This document shows, piece by piece, positions 61,455-64,000 of a stretch of DNA of 64,000 nt (within the stretch, counting starts at the first letter, position 1; each line of letters opens with the position of its first letter). The position numbers and the translations under genes are program-made. A model generated the notes under the pieces. That model had not been told where the DNA came from. It was given only the letters and a program-made list of their open reading frames with translations, and did no database searches. The stretch spans positions 496,001 through 560,000 of the forward strand of contig NZ_JBQKUO010000001.1 of the NCBI RefSeq assembly GCF_052156635.1, in the 5' to 3' direction. Source of the stretch: Nitrospina sp052156635. Its GTDB lineage: Bacteria; Nitrospinota; Nitrospinia; Nitrospinales; Nitrospinaceae.

Positions 61455-62988
61455 ACATTTGACGTATCCGGTCATTGACCTTTTTGCTGGACCCGGAGGC
61501 CTTGGAGAAGGGTTTACAGCACTGAGTGATAGAAAAGGCCGGAGGGTTTTCAGTGCCCTGGTGTCCATCGAGAAGGACCTCCATGCCTATGAAACCCTTC
61601 GTCTGAGACACTTTTTCAGGTCGTTTAAAAAGGGAAACGTACCGGAGGAATATTACGACTACCTTGCAGAAAAAATTACCAAAGATGAACTCATAGAACA
61701 ATACTTCGAAAACTGGAAGGAAGCAGGTGAATCCGCCCGGCTTATTGAACTGGGCTCGAAATCCCATCGTAAGGTCCGGGAACTTATTGAACATCGGCTT
61801 TCTGGAAGGAAAAAGTGGGCTCTAGTGGGTGGCCCTCCCTGCCAGGCATACTCCCTGGTTGGCCGATCCAGGATGAAGGGGAAACCAAGTTTTGAGGAGG
61901 ATGACCGGCATTTCCTGTATCAAGAGTATCTAAAAATAATTATTGACCACAGGCCGCCGGTATTTGTCATGGAAAATGTGAAGGGTCTTCTTTCCGCGAC
62001 AGTGAACGGACAGCAGACATTCCAGAAAATTATCACGGACCTCAGGAGGCCAAGAAGTGCCCTGGAAAACACAGAAAATGGATTGAAATACAGGCTGTAT
62101 TCTCTAAGCCGGATGGGCGAAATAAAAGATCTGTCCGACCCATCTTCATTCCTAGTACGGGCTGAAAATTACGGAGTACCACAGGCCCGCCATAGGATAT
62201 TTATACTTGGCATACGGTCGGATATCAGTGTTGAGCCTGGAATTCTGAAACCGAAGCCCTCCCCAACCGTTCGTGAAGTTATTGGCAGTTTGCCACGGCT
62301 GCGAAGCGGGATATCCAAGGCAGAAGACAACGCAGAATCTTGGAGAGAACTCATAAAAAAATCTGCTGGCACCCGTTGGTTCAAAACAGTAACCCGACAG
62401 AATGAAGCACTTGGCTCCACCCTGACCAGATGCCTAAGCAGCGTTGAAAGGACTCCGGGCAGAAGACACTCCTCAAATTATTCAATACCCACGGTAATGA
62501 AAGCCTGGTTTCATGACCGAAGACTCAAAGGCATTACGGACCATGAAGCGAGGTCCCACATGGAAAAGGATATTCACCGATATCTGTTTTCGTCTGCATT
62601 CGCCCAGGCAATGAAAGTGTCTCCAAAGCTGTCGGACTTTCCGGCAGACCTTCTGCCACATCACAGAAACGTAATGAACGGAAGCCGCAGCCAGATGTTT
62701 GCCGACAGGTTCAGGGTCCAGCTTGCAGACAATGTATCCTCAACTATCACGTCGCATATCTCCAAGGACGGTCATTATTTCATCCACTATGACCCTGCTC
62801 AATGCAGAAGTCTAACGGTGCGTGAGGCTGCAAGACTCCAGACCTTCCCTGACAATTATCATTTCGAGGGTCCACGTACGGCAAAGTATCACCAGGTCGG
62901 CAACGCGGTTCCTCCCTTCCTTGCAAAGCAGATCGCTGAAATTGTAAAGGATATTCTCGACCGGATGCAGGAGGGCACTCATGGTTGA
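61441..62988 (+). CDS. C5 cytosine-specific DNA methyltransferase
   Basis: The protein has 515 residues and starts with GTG 61441, inside the tail of the hsdR fragment. Motif I is DLFAGPGGLGEGF (13-25). The catalytic GGPPCQAYS puts Cys at about 134, the ENV motif is in FVMENVKGLL, and AENYGVPQARHRIFILG is motif VIII. The C-terminal motifs are LQTFPDNYHFEG and QVGNAVPPFLAKQIAE (IX-X). The target recognition region (about 250-440) is long and unfamiliar, so the target sequence is unknown. A Vsr gene overlaps it by 8 bases, implying that it makes 5-methylcytosine prone to T:G mismatch. Confidence 0.93.
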   Translation: MGKVKHLTYPVIDLFAGPGGLGEGFTALSDRKGRRVFSALVSIEKDLHAYETLRLRHFFRSFKKGNVPEEYYDYLAEKITKDELIEQYFENWKEAGESARLIELGSKSHRKVRELIEHRLSGRKKWALVGGPPCQAYSLVGRSRMKGKPSFEEDDRHFLYQEYLKIIIDHRPPVFVMENVKGLLSATVNGQQTFQKIITDLRRPRSALENTENGLKYRLYSLSRMGEIKDLSDPSSFLVRAENYGVPQARHRIFILGIRSDISVEPGILKPKPSPTVREVIGSLPRLRSGISKAEDNAESWRELIKKSAGTRWFKTVTRQNEALGSTLTRCLSSVERTPGRRHSSNYSIPTVMKAWFHDRRLKGITDHEARSHMEKDIHRYLFSSAFAQAMKVSPKLSDFPADLLPHHRNVMNGSRSQMFADRFRVQLADNVSSTITSHISKDGHYFIHYDPAQCRSLTVREAARLQTFPDNYHFEGPRTAKYHQVGNAVPPFLAKQIAEIVKDILDRMQEGTHG

Positions 62989-63406
62989 CATCCTTACCAG
63001 GGAAAAACGCAGCTGGAACATGTCACAAATCCGTTCCAGAGATACAAAGCCGGAGATTTTCGTCAGAAAACTTCTGCACCGGATGGGTTACAGGTTCAGG
63101 CTCCACAGCAGGAAGCTTCCCGGAAAACCCGACATCATACTTCCTCGCTATAATTCGGTCGTTTTCGTCCACGGATGTTTCTGGCACAGGCACAGGGGAT
63201 GCAGGTTTGCCTATACACCGAAATCCAGAATTGAATTCTGGAAAAACAAGTTCAAGGCAAATGTACAGCGGGACAAAACCGTAGCCAGAGAGCTTGCCGA
63301 CCAGGGATGGAGAAGGCTGGTTATCTGGGAGTGTGAAGTAAATGACATTGACAAATTATCTGAACGTCTCGAAAGGTTTCTGGAGGATGGCCATGTCGCC
63401 AACTGA
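62981..63406 (+). CDS. vsr: Very short patch repair endonuclease (Vsr)
   Basis: The protein has 141 residues and full length for the family. It has MSQIRSRDTKPEIFVRKLLHRMGYRFRLH, LPGKPDIILPRYNSVVFVHGCFWHRHRGC and CEVNDIDKLSERLERFL. Asp51, His64 and His69 fall at the catalytic and zinc-site positions known for E. coli Vsr. It nicks beside T:G mismatches formed when 5-methylcytosine deaminates. It overlaps the methyltransferase stop and the next gene's start. Confidence 0.93.
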   Translation: MVDILTREKRSWNMSQIRSRDTKPEIFVRKLLHRMGYRFRLHSRKLPGKPDIILPRYNSVVFVHGCFWHRHRGCRFAYTPKSRIEFWKNKFKANVQRDKTVARELADQGWRRLVIWECEVNDIDKLSERLERFLEDGHVAN

Positions 63407-64000
63407 AGATTCGGAGCAATATGAAATAAATCAGCCAGAGCCTGCCGCCCTGGTGGAATCTTTGAGGGCCTTTGGCTACAACCTACAAACAGCGGTGGCA
63501 GACCTGATTGATAATAGTATTTCAGCAGGCGCAAAAAACGTATGGGTCCAGATGGAATGGGACGGCCGGGATTCCTGGATTTTCATAAAGGATGACGGGT
63601 GGGGCATGTCCGAAGAAGAGCTGGTGGCCGCAATGCGCCCCGGCACAAAAAGCCCTCTTGAGGAACGGTCGCCAAAGGACCTTGGAAGGTTCGGCCTTGG
63701 CCTGAAAACCGCTTCATTTTCACAGTGCAGAAGACTGTCTGTTGTTTCCAGAAGAAAGGACGGGCATGTGTTCTCCAGATGCTGGGACCTGGATTATATC
63801 AATGAGACAGGTGAATGGAGACTACTCAAGGTTATAGAACCAAATCCTCTGATCTTTCTGAATGAAGACCTCGGGGATCACGGTACATTAATTTTCTGGC
63901 AAAAGATGGACAGGGTAACGGGCGGTGCTCGCTCTGAAGATCAGAAGGCTTACAACCTGTTTCTGGAGTCCATTGACAGGGTAAAAATTCACTTGGGAAT
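63393..64000 (+). CDS. MORC/MutL-like GHKL ATPase of the methyltransferase-Vsr system, partial
   Basis: The gene runs off the right edge; 202 residues are visible. ATG 63393 is chosen because GGAGG ends six bases upstream; ATG 63387 is too close. The GHKL motifs are intact: TAVADLIDNSISAGAK (helix with Asp-Asn for Mg2+), IKDDGWGM (the DxGxG box) and GRFGLGLKTAS (ATP lid). The sequence around them resembles prokaryotic MORC ATPases reported in restriction-modification loci with C5 methyltransferases and Vsr. It overlaps the vsr stop by 14 bases. Further system genes, such as a Z1-type helicase, would be expected to the right. Confidence 0.87.
   Translation, partial: MSPTEDSEQYEINQPEPAALVESLRAFGYNLQTAVADLIDNSISAGAKNVWVQMEWDGRDSWIFIKDDGWGMSEEELVAAMRPGTKSPLEERSPKDLGRFGLGLKTASFSQCRRLSVVSRRKDGHVFSRCWDLDYINETGEWRLLKVIEPNPLIFLNEDLGDHGTLIFWQKMDRVTGGARSEDQKAYNLFLESIDRVKIHLG

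Overview
The window reads like a chromosomal segment of a Gram-negative, GC-rich, probably marine bacterium. It encodes a TonB-dependent outer-membrane receptor, an exported diheme protein, synthesis of the osmolyte N-acetylglutaminylglutamine amide (NAGGN), and late cobalamin assembly. The combination fits Nitrospinota (Nitrospina-like), but that assignment is inference from gene content; no rRNA or other phylogenetic marker is present.

Region 1 (1-1650, minus strand) holds the end of a methylcitrate-type gene pair: a PrpD-family dehydratase followed, with a 4-base overlap, by a PrpB-family lyase that runs off the left edge.

Region 2 (1797-28199, minus strand) is an extracellular contractile injection system (eCIS, Afp/PVC-like). 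From promoter to end it runs: a small GTG-started protein, sheath, tube, a zinc-ribbon assembly protein, a disordered protein, a DUF4255 cap protein, an AAA+ ATPase, a small protein, a CIS tube/adaptor protein, a LysM protein, a gpD hub, a gpV spike, a gp25 protein, two baseplate J-type proteins, a tail protein I-like protein and a DUF6519/beta-helix protein. Most junctions are 4-base ATGA overlaps or gaps of a few bases. A sigma-54 enhancer-binding regulator lies just upstream, and a good -24/-12 promoter sits in front of the first gene. After the operon comes a compact unit of extended -10 promoter, 79-nt tRNA-like fold and terminator. Beyond it is a large DUF4157 protein with a predicted endonuclease motif and a C-terminal helix-hairpin-helix, the likely cargo or toxin of the system.

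Region 3 (28659-39284, plus strand) is a cobalamin locus: a sigma-70-like promoter, a cobalamin riboswitch with terminator, cobS, a cobU-bluB fusion, cobD and cbiB; then a second riboswitch, btuB, cobB/cbiA, cobO, cobT and a BtuF-like protein without a signal peptide. Together they cover a,c-amidation, adenosylation, aminopropanol arm synthesis, DMB synthesis and activation, nucleotide-loop assembly and corrinoid uptake.

Region 4 (39476-58433) is mixed chromosome: a class I glutamine amidotransferase-like hydrolase, a TPR-like exported protein, a tandem DUF3365 diheme protein, a NhaR-like LysR regulator divergent from the NAGGN operon (amidotransferase, synthetase, M42 peptidase), an exported SlyD-like FKBP, a kinase plus Sel1-like pair, a YgaP-like membrane protein, a 36-codon membrane peptide, a CPA-type antiporter, a TIGR03546/TIGR03545 pair, a small acidic exported protein and cytoplasmic SlyD.

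Region 5 (58582-64000) starts with tRNA-Arg(TCT) and looks like a defence island of more AT-rich, mixed composition: a HEPN-like protein, a non-coding tract with four spaced palindromes, a truncated hsdR fragment, and a cytosine methyltransferase, Vsr endonuclease and MORC/MutL-like GHKL ATPase that continue past the right edge.
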